A DNA stretch of 10,505 nt from Candidatus Zixiibacteriota bacterium (GTDB taxonomy: Bacteria > Zixibacteria > MSB-5A5 > GN15 > FEB-12): positions 1-10,505 of the forward strand of contig QNAF01000068.1 of NCBI GenBank assembly GCA_003641405.1, given 5' to 3'. A program made the position numbers and the translations under genes. Under the pieces are notes generated by a model, which saw only the letters and a list, made by a program, of their open reading frames with translations, was not told where the DNA came from and searched no databases. This document shows, one piece after another, positions 1 to 7,735 of this stretch. The stretch's first letter is position 1; each line of letters starts with the position of its first letter.

Positions 1-223
1 AGCCCTACTCAACCTTGTCACACGACTTGTGAGCCGATTGTGGCGTCCAAACACAAACATAGGTTGCCATGCACCCTCATCGTATTATGCAACGTGAAAA
101 TAAGGCTTTCTCAACAAGCCCAAAGAGAATGGGCCACCTGATGCACACGATGGCTTCAGATGACCCGAGGAAGGTGAGAAGAGAAAACTTGCTCGTGCAA
201 AGTCTGCCTTTGCTCATACTTGC
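1..223. other. Non-coding flank downstream of the SLBB gene
   Basis: I see no convincing gene here. The only open frame, at 69-317 plus, has low-complexity basic/hydrophobic content, no recognisable domain and runs into the antisense of the SLBB gene. A weak hairpin, GGCTT/AAGCC with a 7-nt loop, lies at 104-120. It has no T-tract on the strand that would terminate the SLBB gene, so I do not call it a terminator. Confidence 0.5.
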
Positions 224-2593
224 CTATAATTTGCTGATAATCAGAACACTTGTCAGTACCCCGGTGGTGGTAGTTAGAACCTTGGTCAGGGTGTTGCCCC
301 AGTTGCGATCGCGATGAATCTTTGTAGGCACCACAATCACATCTCCCATCTCAGCGTATCTCTTTGACGTGCCACCGCCCGAGAAGACCTCACCATTGGC
401 CTTGATTAATCGCAGTCCATCCTTGTCGGCCTGTCTCGTGAAATTACCGGCTCGTCTTACATAATATTTCACTTTCTCATTTTCGCGGAATCCTATGGTG
501 CCGTTGGATCCTACCGCACCCAGAACGCATATTCCGCTTGGTCTGGGCGGAACGAAGATCCTGTCACCGGGTTCCAGTACAATATCACCTCTGGCACCGT
601 TACTGGAAACCAACTCGTTCATATCAAGTACAATCCGGTTCATTGCCTGAGCATCATACTCAAACAGTGCTAAACGTCGTATGTTACCCAGAGAATCCCG
701 CTCTATGGGGCTTGATTTTTCGAGCAGGCTTGGGATTTTCAACCGCTCAAGATTCTCACCGATAGATCGTCGTTCGAATATCGTACCGAGAGGAAATGCC
801 AAATCGGTCAGACCTCCCGCCCTCTGTACCAGGCCATAGAGAGTTTCGTCTCTTTCGGACAACACGTACTCACCCGGATACTGTACCTCTCCTTCCAGCA
901 ACACCGTCCGATGCAACTGCCACTGGGGAATACGCCGCACATAGACTCGGTCATCTTCCTGCAAAAGAAGCGCCCGTCCTTCTGTACCTCGTATATCAAC
1001 ATCGATCAGTGACACTGCACCGACAGAATCGATACGGGCCAGCTCTGTTCGCAACATCGACGCACCCCGATCGAATGACCCGGCCAGAAAAACGAGATCC
1101 TCTATCGTCATATTGTCATAGTGTGGATAGCGACCCGGCTGCTTGACCTCTCCCTCAATGTATACATACCTGTCCCAGGCAACATCAGCCATGGAATATA
1201 TGTGCAGTGAGTCACCGTCCTGCATCAGGATATCATCTTGTTCCGACCCGTTCTGAATCTGACTGACGTCAACCGCAATGATCTCCATCCGCCAATCACT
1301 GTGCCTGCGATACAGATTAGCCCGGTCGTAGTTTACGTCGTATGGCTGTAACTTCGCTCGTTTGAGTAGATCAGATACGCGAGTTGAGTCGTTACGCTCG
1401 AAATAGCCCGGATGTTTCACCAATCCAAAAACCGCCACCATGTTCCGTTTCTCCTCAAACACGGAGAAGACTGTGAGGCGATCACCGTCGAACAATTCTA
1501 TGTTATCAGCTGTCTCGGGAATAGAAACACTCAGGTTCAGGTCAAGCACTTCCCACTCATCCCGACCGGCAATCCGCTCCAGCATAACGCGTCCAAGATA
1601 AGCGTCCGGTTCGGCATCACCGGCTAACGCCAGAAGATCCAGGGCAGTCTGCTCCCCTTTAAGTTCATAGATTGCCTCACGCCTGACTTTGCCCCTGATG
1701 GCTACTCTCGAGCCGACAATTGGAATAAAAATGGCGTCTCCAGACTCAAGTCGCACATCAGACGAATTGTCTCCGTGCAGCAGAAATCGGTAGAGATCCA
1801 ATTCTGCGATAATGCCGCCGTTTCGCATCAGACGGACTTTCCGCATTGATCCCCTCTCGGTGGGACCACCCGCAAGATAAAGAGCATTGAGAAGTGAAGT
1901 CAATGACGATACCGTGTAAGCACCCGGTCGCCTGGCCTCACCCGTCACGTAGATTCGAATGGAACGGATTTTCCCAAGAGAAACGCTTAATTCAAACTCG
2001 GAGTACACACTGGTTAGTTTTCTCTTAAGATCATCCTCAAATTCCTCAAGGGTCTTGCCCCAGGCAATTACTTCGCCCACCTTGGGAACAAAGAGTTTCC
2101 CTTCACGGTCAATGGTCAGAGCATATTCGTTTTCAACTCTCCCCCACATGGAAACCACGAGGTTATCACCCGGACCAAGTATGTAATCTGATGCCGAAGC
2201 AATATCGTTGGGAGGAGCTTCTTCGTTAGGCCCCCTGAACAACTCAGCACCGAACGGCGCCAGGTCCGTGAACTCAGTCAGTTGAGATTCCCCGGTCCGC
2301 TCATGCCGCACCAACTCCCGGCTGCTCTGTTCCCCATGACGAACCTCACGATCAACCGTACCGGTGTCGCCCACAGGAACACCAACAGTCGCAGATGAGT
2401 CATTTTCGTATATATCTGGCGTTTGGTAGCTGTTACCTGGGGTCTCGTTAGCTTTGGTTGCCGCGAATTTCTTTAGCAATTCAGCCTTACTCGCTTCGTC
2501 GAGCTTGCTCACATCCAGGGCCATTGCTTTCGAGAACCAGTTCAGACAAACCAGAACAATGACTGCTGTAATACAAATAAATCGAAGCCGCAT
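224..2593 (-). CDS. Multi-SLBB polysaccharide export protein (Wza-like, long form)
   Basis: Likely an outer-membrane/periplasmic export channel for capsule or exopolysaccharide. It starts with a signal peptide (charged MRLR, hydrophobic stretch, likely cut near SKAMA-LD) without a lipobox, unlike Wza, which is a lipoprotein. A Poly_export domain begins near residue 137 (DYILGPGD). About six SLBB-like repeats follow near residues 216, 300, 388, 480, 566 and 690, most with the form 'GxVxxPGxY ... LLxxAGG'. The C-terminus (about 765-789) ends in a hydrophobic segment, as in other long SLBB proteins. At about 789 aa it is roughly twice the length of E. coli Wza (379 aa). I chose ATG at 2593 because AGGAAG lies 6 nt upstream; the in-frame GTG at 2599 would sit directly on that site. 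No Wzc, Wzx or glycosyltransferase gene is visible, so the polymer is unknown. Family assignment is strong; the substrate is inference. Confidence 0.93.
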   Translation of the reverse strand: MRLRFICITAVIVLVCLNWFSKAMALDVSKLDEASKAELLKKFAATKANETPGNSYQTPDIYENDSSATVGVPVGDTGTVDREVRHGEQSSRELVRHERTGESQLTEFTDLAPFGAELFRGPNEEAPPNDIASASDYILGPGDNLVVSMWGRVENEYALTIDREGKLFVPKVGEVIAWGKTLEEFEDDLKRKLTSVYSEFELSVSLGKIRSIRIYVTGEARRPGAYTVSSLTSLLNALYLAGGPTERGSMRKVRLMRNGGIIAELDLYRFLLHGDNSSDVRLESGDAIFIPIVGSRVAIRGKVRREAIYELKGEQTALDLLALAGDAEPDAYLGRVMLERIAGRDEWEVLDLNLSVSIPETADNIELFDGDRLTVFSVFEEKRNMVAVFGLVKHPGYFERNDSTRVSDLLKRAKLQPYDVNYDRANLYRRHSDWRMEIIAVDVSQIQNGSEQDDILMQDGDSLHIYSMADVAWDRYVYIEGEVKQPGRYPHYDNMTIEDLVFLAGSFDRGASMLRTELARIDSVGAVSLIDVDIRGTEGRALLLQEDDRVYVRRIPQWQLHRTVLLEGEVQYPGEYVLSERDETLYGLVQRAGGLTDLAFPLGTIFERRSIGENLERLKIPSLLEKSSPIERDSLGNIRRLALFEYDAQAMNRIVLDMNELVSSNGARGDIVLEPGDRIFVPPRPSGICVLGAVGSNGTIGFRENEKVKYYVRRAGNFTRQADKDGLRLIKANGEVFSGGGTSKRYAEMGDVIVVPTKIHRDRNWGNTLTKVLTTTTGVLTSVLIISKL

Positions 2594-3218
2594 CTTCACC
2601 TTCCTATGGTAGATTACCGGTCAATCGTATCAACCAATTTGCAGTTTCACATCTCCTTCATCGCAATGTCGATGCCAAATCCACGGGCAGTTGCTTAACC
2701 TGCTGTGCGACAACGAGGTGCGCTAACCCGCAAAGCAGGCTGCACACGTCAATACCTCCGCTCATACGAAACCGCTTCCCACACGGCAGGAATTCTTTTC
2801 CATCAGCGCCCAGGAACAACCCCACCCTTTTGCACATCACTGAAGGTGAAGATGTTGCAGGCCACTATCTGTTGTAATGTGTTTAACTGTATACTGTTTT
2901 ACTTTTCGTAAGTTTGGTCGTCTCCTCCCTGAAAGCTCATTACCACCAAATCTCGTCCTGTACAGAGGATCGAAACTGCGTCTCTAAACTTCAATCGCAC
3001 ATTGGCTTATTGCACGCACAGGAAACCAAAAATGGCGCTATCCGGGCTTGACTTTGCTTCAAGCTCCTTGTAATTTGCTGTCCAATTTTTGACAATACGC
3101 CGGGCTTATCCGTCTGTATTGACAAAGGATACTATGATCGATTTGGTGTGACACTGAGTTGGTCGTTGAAGTTACAGGTAGAAAAATGAATTGCTTCACG
3201 ATAAATATGGAGAATAGG
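2594..3218. promoter_or_regulatory. Long divergent intergenic region with duplicated TTGACAA
   Basis: About 600 bp separate the minus-strand SLBB gene from the plus-strand FadL gene. I recognise no gene in it; short open frames such as 2658-2840 minus and 2705-2911 plus have no ribosome binding site or family resemblance. TTGACAA occurs twice in the same orientation, at 3089-3095 and 3119-3125, exactly 30 bp apart, and TATGAT follows at 3133-3138. No pair has normal 16-18 bp spacing, so the real promoter of the FadL gene is not resolved. A TATACT box at 2890-2895 has no good -35 partner. Confidence 0.35.
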
Positions 3219-4727
3219 ATGCGGATAGCCAAAACTGCAGCCGGTCTCTTGGCAATGCTTGCACTAAGCGCCCCGGCGCTTTTCGGAAGCGGCTTTGAGA
3301 ATACTGGCATGGGCATTACCGCCAAAGGAATGGGAGGAGCGTTCCGCGCTGTCGCGAACGATTGGACTGCGGCTTACTATAACCCCGCTGGCTATGCCTT
3401 CATTCTTGACAACCAGCTGGGGTTCAATCTCGGGCTCGTTCACTATCGAAACGAGTACACTCCAGAGTATCTGGCGACCGATGGCTACGGAAATGAGGAT
3501 TCTTGGGGAATACTCAACGACCAGACGCTGTACAACTTCCACGAGATCCTCAACAAGCCGACACTCGGTTTTGCCGTGCGACTGCCTTTCTGGGGAGAGA
3601 CGGTATTCGGTCTCTCTGCGTACCAACCTTTCGACTATAATGTCTCCTGGAATCTTTACAACCCTTACGGGACAGGTGTCGATTTTAGTGCCTACAATGA
3701 CTCCCTGTCTATGTTCATTCCGGGAAAACAGATCGGCAACAACCTGGATGTCGTAGCTTTCCAGTTGAGTGCCGGTCGCGAGTTCAAAGAAGGGAAGCTC
3801 GCCCTGGGAATTGGACTGCAGCTGTTGCGCGCTGATTTGGAGTTCCACGACCTGTCATTCCGCACTAACCCGAGAGGAACCCCTCTCAACGATCGCCCAC
3901 GTGACCAGATACCGGAGTTTACTGTCAACGACGGCTATGGTTGGGGATTCGGGCTGCGTGCGGGTGCCCTGTGGAAAGCAACCGAGAAACTGAATCTTGC
4001 GATCTCGGCATACCTGCCATTCGATATAACAGTCAGCGGTACAACCGAGTTCACCTACATCATGCCCAAAAACGACTATCTGTACAGACGGACCGGCATT
4101 GACCAGACAGACCAGATGTTTGTGGCAGGCGGTGCCATCGAGTTCGAATCAGACTTTGAGACCAAACTCAAACTGCCGTCTTCGGTAGCTCTCGGTCTGG
4201 CCTACCAGGTGAACGACAAACTGACAGTAGCCATGGATGCTGAATACACTCTCTGGTCTTACTATGAAGGCCTGGAGTTTATCTACACCGATCAGCAGGG
4301 ACTGCCCTCCCATGTCGATCAAATCACACATGAACGAGTTTATCCTGAGTCGGAATTCTTCTCGCAGAACCTGAGCAGACCTGTCGAGTGGAAAAATGCC
4401 GGCAAGGTCATGCTGGGTGCCCTCTATGATGTCAACCAGACGCTGACACTCCTGGGTGGCTTCTCGATGGACCAATCGCCATCTCGTGAGTGTACCGAGA
4501 TCACCCCGCAGTTTCTGGATACAGGCACCAAGAAAAGTATCAGCTTCGGGGGAATTGTTCACATCAACCAGTGGAACCTCGGGATGGTAACCGCCTATAC
4601 CAGCTATCCTGACATTGCAATCAGTGGGCTGACAGATACGAACAAAGATAACATTATTGATAATTTCCCCGGCGCGTACAAGGCCAGTACTTACGAAACT
4701 GTAATGTCAATTGGCTACCGATTCTAG
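3219..4727 (+). CDS. OmpP1/FadL-family outer membrane transport protein
   Basis: A beta-barrel protein of the FadL/OmpP1/TodX family, which takes up hydrophobic compounds such as long-chain fatty acids or aromatic hydrocarbons across the outer membrane. The first 25 or so residues form a signal peptide (MRIAKTAAGLLAML...LFGSG). The mature N-terminus carries the family hallmark: GxGxT, AKGMGGAFRAVANDWTA and then YYNPAG, which forms the N-terminal hatch. The rest shows alternating aromatic-rich beta strands, and the last residues YRF fit the C-terminal aromatic signal for BAM insertion. Length is about 502 aa, typical of the family. The frame is open further upstream (TTG 3159, ATG 3186, ATG 3207), but ATG 3219 has GGAG 6 nt before it and gives the cleanest signal peptide. 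The stop codon overlaps the ribosome binding site of the lipoprotein gene, so the two are probably co-translated. The transported substrate cannot be told. Confidence 0.93.
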   Translation: MRIAKTAAGLLAMLALSAPALFGSGFENTGMGITAKGMGGAFRAVANDWTAAYYNPAGYAFILDNQLGFNLGLVHYRNEYTPEYLATDGYGNEDSWGILNDQTLYNFHEILNKPTLGFAVRLPFWGETVFGLSAYQPFDYNVSWNLYNPYGTGVDFSAYNDSLSMFIPGKQIGNNLDVVAFQLSAGREFKEGKLALGIGLQLLRADLEFHDLSFRTNPRGTPLNDRPRDQIPEFTVNDGYGWGFGLRAGALWKATEKLNLAISAYLPFDITVSGTTEFTYIMPKNDYLYRRTGIDQTDQMFVAGGAIEFESDFETKLKLPSSVALGLAYQVNDKLTVAMDAEYTLWSYYEGLEFIYTDQQGLPSHVDQITHERVYPESEFFSQNLSRPVEWKNAGKVMLGALYDVNQTLTLLGGFSMDQSPSRECTEITPQFLDTGTKKSISFGGIVHINQWNLGMVTAYTSYPDIAISGLTDTNKDNIIDNFPGAYKASTYETVMSIGYRF

Positions 4728-4739
4728 GAGAGAAACAAG

Positions 4740-6059
4740 ATGCCAAGATATTTGATAATTCTTGCCCTTCTGATCTGTGCAATATCCATGATCATCTTCG
4801 TGGGTTGCGATGATCGCGGCACAGGTGTGACAACGGCTAATGTCAGCAAATATGGCATTGACCCGGGTGGTGACCATGCTATCCAACCTGAGTTGACTTA
4901 CCAGATAAGGAACCCTCAGGAGATGCTGCTGGGCACGGTGTATATCCCGGAAGTCGCCATGCCACCTTCATCCCAGCCAGTACCATTGTTGATTCTCCTG
5001 GCACCAGAATACGGCAACAGATACTACTTTTTCGAGGCTGGCTTAGAGGAAATAGCCAACGAGATGATTGCCTCTGGTGAGATTGATCCCATGGTAATCT
5101 ACTGTGTCGGTAATGACCCGACTTTCGGCGGTTTCTTCTATGGCAATAGCTACGCTAACGGCAGTCCGAACAACATTCCGTCTGGCAATTACGATGGGAT
5201 AATCGGTGATAAACTCGTCGATTGGCTGACCCACGACTACATTACTGCAATCATAGACCAGTCCGCCAAACGAGGTATTGGTGGTGTGGGACAGGGTGCC
5301 TACGGAGCTTTTCGCGCGGTACTGAAGCACCCCGGGGTCTTCTCCTCGATTTCAGTAACCGATGGCCCCCTCGATTTCAACGGCAGGGATGACGCATCAG
5401 GGCTGATGGATTTGTTCCAGACTGTCATTGATGAACAGAGTGCTCATTTTATAGGCTCCGATGCGGATACGATGCCATTCGACTTCTTCTACCATTTTGA
5501 CAGTTCCTACACAATGCCGGTATCCATGATGTTCGTCGGTGGTGCGCTGGCCTTCTCTCCCAATGACACCCTGGTAGAATTCACGCGCTACACCACCAAT
5601 AACGTAATAACGGTGACAATAGATGCCCGATATCCCATAGCTGCTGACACCTTCCCCGGTGGAGGAGACTCATCAACATTCGTCTACAACGTTATTACAG
5701 ACGATATCAGCGGGCATGATTTTGACTTCCATCTCCCCTTCGATGCCAACGGAAGCTCTGGCGCGTCCAACTGGGCGTGGTCACGCTGGTTGTCTAATAA
5801 CCTTGATTCTCTCTATATGCAGGCAGGGAATGGTGTGTTCGACAGCACGAAAATCTGGGTAGCCACAAGTCCATGCTCAAAGTGGAACTATCACGAGATG
5901 ACTACTTCCTGGATAGAGTTCCTGGGGACTCAGGGTGACTCGGTCGAGGTTCATAATTACTCCGGCCACGGTTATAGCGATGTCTCGGGAGACGAGTACA
6001 CCTATGACCTGTTGAGAAAGATGCTGAAGTTCCACTCCGACAATTTCAAAAACAACTGA
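4740..6059 (+). CDS. Esterase-D-like lipoprotein lacking the nucleophile serine
   Basis: A predicted lipoprotein of 439 aa. Residues 1-23 form a signal with a lipobox-like FVGC and Cys23, so it is probably anchored in a membrane facing the periplasm or surface. The body resembles the putative esterase (esterase D, PF00756) alpha/beta-hydrolase fold: 'PLLILLAPE' near 82, 'GNY..I....VDWLTHDY' near 149-167, then 'RGIGGVGQGAYGAFRAVLKHPGVF' at 178-201, matching the family 'GLSMGGYGAL..ALKHP.lF' elbow. A late GHGYSD (409-414) could hold the family's catalytic His. At the elbow the sequence is G-V-G-Q-G: the nucleophile Ser is Gly184 (codon GGA). The enzyme is therefore probably inactive, or uses another chemistry, and may be a binding protein. 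An insertion of about 130 residues (about 210-340) has no obvious match. AGGAG at 4726-4730 lies 9 nt before the ATG, overlapping the stop codon of the FadL gene. Confidence 0.8.
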   Translation: MPRYLIILALLICAISMIIFVGCDDRGTGVTTANVSKYGIDPGGDHAIQPELTYQIRNPQEMLLGTVYIPEVAMPPSSQPVPLLILLAPEYGNRYYFFEAGLEEIANEMIASGEIDPMVIYCVGNDPTFGGFFYGNSYANGSPNNIPSGNYDGIIGDKLVDWLTHDYITAIIDQSAKRGIGGVGQGAYGAFRAVLKHPGVFSSISVTDGPLDFNGRDDASGLMDLFQTVIDEQSAHFIGSDADTMPFDFFYHFDSSYTMPVSMMFVGGALAFSPNDTLVEFTRYTTNNVITVTIDARYPIAADTFPGGGDSSTFVYNVITDDISGHDFDFHLPFDANGSSGASNWAWSRWLSNNLDSLYMQAGNGVFDSTKIWVATSPCSKWNYHEMTTSWIEFLGTQGDSVEVHNYSGHGYSDVSGDEYTYDLLRKMLKFHSDNFKNN

Positions 6060-6077
6060 CAAACTATGAAATATTAC

Positions 6078-6110
6078 AAGCCCGGAGGAGATGATCTTCC
6101 GGGCTTTTTT
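6078..6110 (+). terminator. Rho-independent terminator after the FadL-lipoprotein pair
   Basis: A perfect 9-bp stem, AAGCCCGGA (6078-6086) with TCCGGGCTT (6098-6106), is followed by further T residues to 6110. It starts 19 nt after the lipoprotein stop codon and closes that operon. The ATG at 6091, which is in frame with the following deacetylase, lies inside the loop. Confidence 0.9.
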
Positions 6111-6126
6111 GCTACGCAGAAATCGA

Positions 6127-6849
6127 GTGCATAACGATACCAAATATGATCTCCTGGCAATAGGCGCCCACCCCGACGATATTGAAGTCGGTACGGGTGG
6201 CGTTCTGATCGGTCTGAATAAACGTGGCTGTCGATGCGGCCTGGTGATCCTGACTCGTGGTGAGATGGGAACCGGCGGATCTCCCGCTGAGAGAGTTCGG
6301 GAGGCCGAAGCTGCCGCAAAAGTAATGGGGGCGGATGTCCTGGCAGTTTTCGATTGGGGAGACACCAGGCTGGAAGACAATTATGAGCGACGTCTCGAAA
6401 TCGCCCGCATTATCCGTCAGGCTCGTCCCCGGACTATCCTGGCTCCTTATCCCCAGGTAGGACATGGTCGACGCCAGTCGCACGCTGATCACGTTGCCGC
6501 CGGCGTCATTACAATTAATGCCTCGAATCTCGCGTCCCTGAAAAAAATTGATCTGCCAGGCGACCCGCATCTGGTAGCGCGCACCTTCCACTATTTCCTG
6601 CCACCCGGCGTGCCACCTGATTTCGTTGTGGATATCACACCACATTTTGACCAGTGGATCAAAGCACTTTCAGCACATCAATCCCAGTTCCTTAATCCTG
6701 AAAAATCTAAAGACTATATCGAGCACCTCACCGCGATGGCGCGCTCGTTTGGGCTCCAGGCTCGTTGCAAGTATGGCCAGGGTTTCTCTTCGACAGAGCC
6801 AATCCTCGTAGAAGACATCATGACTCTGGCCGAACACTCCCCGGAGTGA
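6127..6849 (+). CDS. bshB1: BshB1-like PIG-L family deacetylase
   Basis: A zinc-dependent N-acetylglucosaminyl deacetylase of the LmbE/PIG-L family, closest by eye to BshB1. BshB1 deacetylates GlcNAc-malate in synthesis of the thiol cofactor bacillithiol in the cytoplasm. Seen motifs (numbering from GTG 6127) are LLAIGAHPDDIEVG at about 10-23 with zinc ligands His15 and Asp18, then TRGEMGTGGSPAERVREAE at 53-71, LAPY near 105 and HADH at 119-122 with the third zinc ligand. The C-terminal 'FVVDITPHFDQWIKALSAHQSQF' matches the BshB1 'FVVDIS..F..K..AI.AH.SQF' pattern. I chose GTG 6127 (240 aa) because the upstream ATG 6091 is inside the terminator loop and would add an unusual N-terminus, but no good ribosome binding site is visible for GTG. 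No bshA or bshC is nearby, so the gene symbol is a best guess. Confidence 0.82.
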   Translation: MHNDTKYDLLAIGAHPDDIEVGTGGVLIGLNKRGCRCGLVILTRGEMGTGGSPAERVREAEAAAKVMGADVLAVFDWGDTRLEDNYERRLEIARIIRQARPRTILAPYPQVGHGRRQSHADHVAAGVITINASNLASLKKIDLPGDPHLVARTFHYFLPPGVPPDFVVDITPHFDQWIKALSAHQSQFLNPEKSKDYIEHLTAMARSFGLQARCKYGQGFSSTEPILVEDIMTLAEHSPE

Positions 6850-6883
6850 ATGAGCTCCTGCTCCAAACACCGGATTTGCCTGT

Positions 6884-6951
6884 CTGAAAAAAAACATACA
6901 CCCCTGAAAAAAAAGGATTTGACAGCCTAACGACTGTTTCCTAAGTATTAA
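6884..6951 (+). promoter_or_regulatory. Candidate promoter with phased A-tracts for the small zinc protein
   Basis: Two CTG-A8 tracts (6884-6894 and 6904-6914) sit 20 bp apart, close to two helical turns, which would favour DNA curvature or an UP element. A perfect TTGACA (6919-6924) follows directly. The -10 is unclear: TAAGTA at 17-bp spacing is poor, and TATTAA (6946-6951) is better but 21 bp away. A 10-bp palindrome, GAACCGGTTC, lies further downstream at 6993-7002 and could be an operator. Confidence 0.4.
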
Positions 6952-7024
6952 TCGCTGTTTGGAGATAGAGGTGTTTCGTAGCGCGAAGGCGAGAACCGGT
7001 TCCAACCCATGATTCTTGCCGACG

Positions 7025-7225
7025 ATGGATGATACGAGGGTAATTGTGTATTGCGCGCAATGCGGCGATAAGATTTCGGGCAAACCCCTGATGCAGGATG
7101 GAGAGACCTACTGCTCACTGGAGTGTGCCAACCTGGCCTCAGGCATCGAGACCGAGGAAGAAGAAGGGTACTTCGAAGAAGAAGCGGTTAAGTTCGCCTT
7201 TGATGACCAGAACGAGGACGAGTAG
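7025..7225 (+). CDS. Small Cys4 zinc-binding protein with acidic tail
   Basis: A 66-residue protein. The first half has Cys10-x2-Cys13 (CAQCG) and Cys30-x3-Cys34 (YCSLEC), a treble-clef or TRASH-like pattern that probably binds one zinc ion. The second half (about 42-66) is strongly acidic (ETEEEEGYFEEE...DDQNEDE), as in proteins that contact basic partners or mimic nucleic acid. I do not recognise a named family. The frame is open upstream to a TTG at 7016, but ATG 7025 is preferred; neither has a clear ribosome binding site. It converges on greA with only 23 nt between the stop codons. The cysteine spacing and low-complexity acidic tail make a real gene likely. The function is unknown; a transcription or metal-handling accessory role is speculation. 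Confidence 0.72.
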   Translation: MDDTRVIVYCAQCGDKISGKPLMQDGETYCSLECANLASGIETEEEEGYFEEEAVKFAFDDQNEDE

Positions 7226-7248
7226 ACCTCTACGAATCAATTGATGGC

Positions 7249-7728
7249 TTAGTCCCGCGTGATTTTCAGGATCTTATAGCGGAGCAATCCTGCCGGTACC
7301 TGTATCTCGGCCGTTTCTCCTGCTGCCTTCCCTAAAAGGCCGGCACCGATTGGTGACTTTACAGAGATGATGTCGTTGTCGATATCGGATTCATCCGGAG
7401 GTACAATACTGTATTTGATCTCCTCGCCACGGTCCAGATCCTTAACCAGTACGTTGGCGAACAGGTAAACCTTGTCAGTCGGAATATCTTCAGCATCGAC
7501 CGTCTGCACTCGTGAAAGCTTATCCTGAAGTTCGACGATTTTTCTCTCGAGATGTGTCTGAGCTTCCTTGGCGGCATGGTACTCGGCGTTTTCAGAAAGA
7601 TCGCCCAACTCCATGGTCCGCTTGATCTCGGCTACAAGCTTGGGGCGCTCTTCGTATTTGAGCTTTTTGAGCTCTTTCTCCAGCTTGATTCTGCCGTTCT
7701 TTGACATGTAGACTGGTTCGTTATCCAT
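7249..7728 (-). CDS. greA: Transcription elongation factor GreA
   Basis: GreA enters the RNA polymerase secondary channel and stimulates cleavage of backtracked transcripts. The N-terminal coiled coil runs to about residue 80 and carries 'ELGDLSENAEYHAAKE' with the tip acidic residues Asp43 and Glu46, equivalent to E. coli Asp41 and Glu44. The C-terminal FKBP-like domain has 'SPIGAGLLGKAAGETAEIQVPAG' near the end, matching the family 'SPlG.aLLGk..Gd.v.v..P.G'. Length from ATG 7728 is 159 aa, the usual size (about 158). The frame extends upstream to TTG 7749, but that codon lies upstream of the predicted transcription start, in the promoter spacer. No ribosome binding site sits at normal distance, consistent with a leaderless mRNA. 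Confidence 0.97.
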   Translation of the reverse strand: MDNEPVYMSKNGRIKLEKELKKLKYEERPKLVAEIKRTMELGDLSENAEYHAAKEAQTHLERKIVELQDKLSRVQTVDAEDIPTDKVYLFANVLVKDLDRGEEIKYSIVPPDESDIDNDIISVKSPIGAGLLGKAAGETAEIQVPAGLLRYKILKITRD

Positions 7729-7735
7729 AGCGCCC

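Noticed and set aside
104..120. GGCTT/AAGCC hairpin as a terminator for the SLBB gene
   Set aside because: Stem is only 5 bp, over 100 nt past the stop, and has no T-tract on the relevant strand.
796..1146. Plus-strand open frame of 116 codons within the SLBB gene
   Set aside because: Low-complexity His/Pro/Arg composition and antisense to SLBB repeats.
2658..2840. Minus-strand 60-codon frame upstream of the SLBB gene; briefly considered as a group II intron fragment
   Set aside because: No reverse transcriptase motif, no domain V-like hairpin recognised and no ribosome binding site.
3264..3848. Minus-strand open frame of 194 codons within the FadL gene
   Set aside because: Antisense shadow of a confidently assigned gene with a clear family signature.
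5877..6380. Minus-strand open frame of 167 codons across the terminator
   Set aside because: Antisense to the lipoprotein and deacetylase genes, with Ser/Pro/Arg-rich composition typical of shadows.
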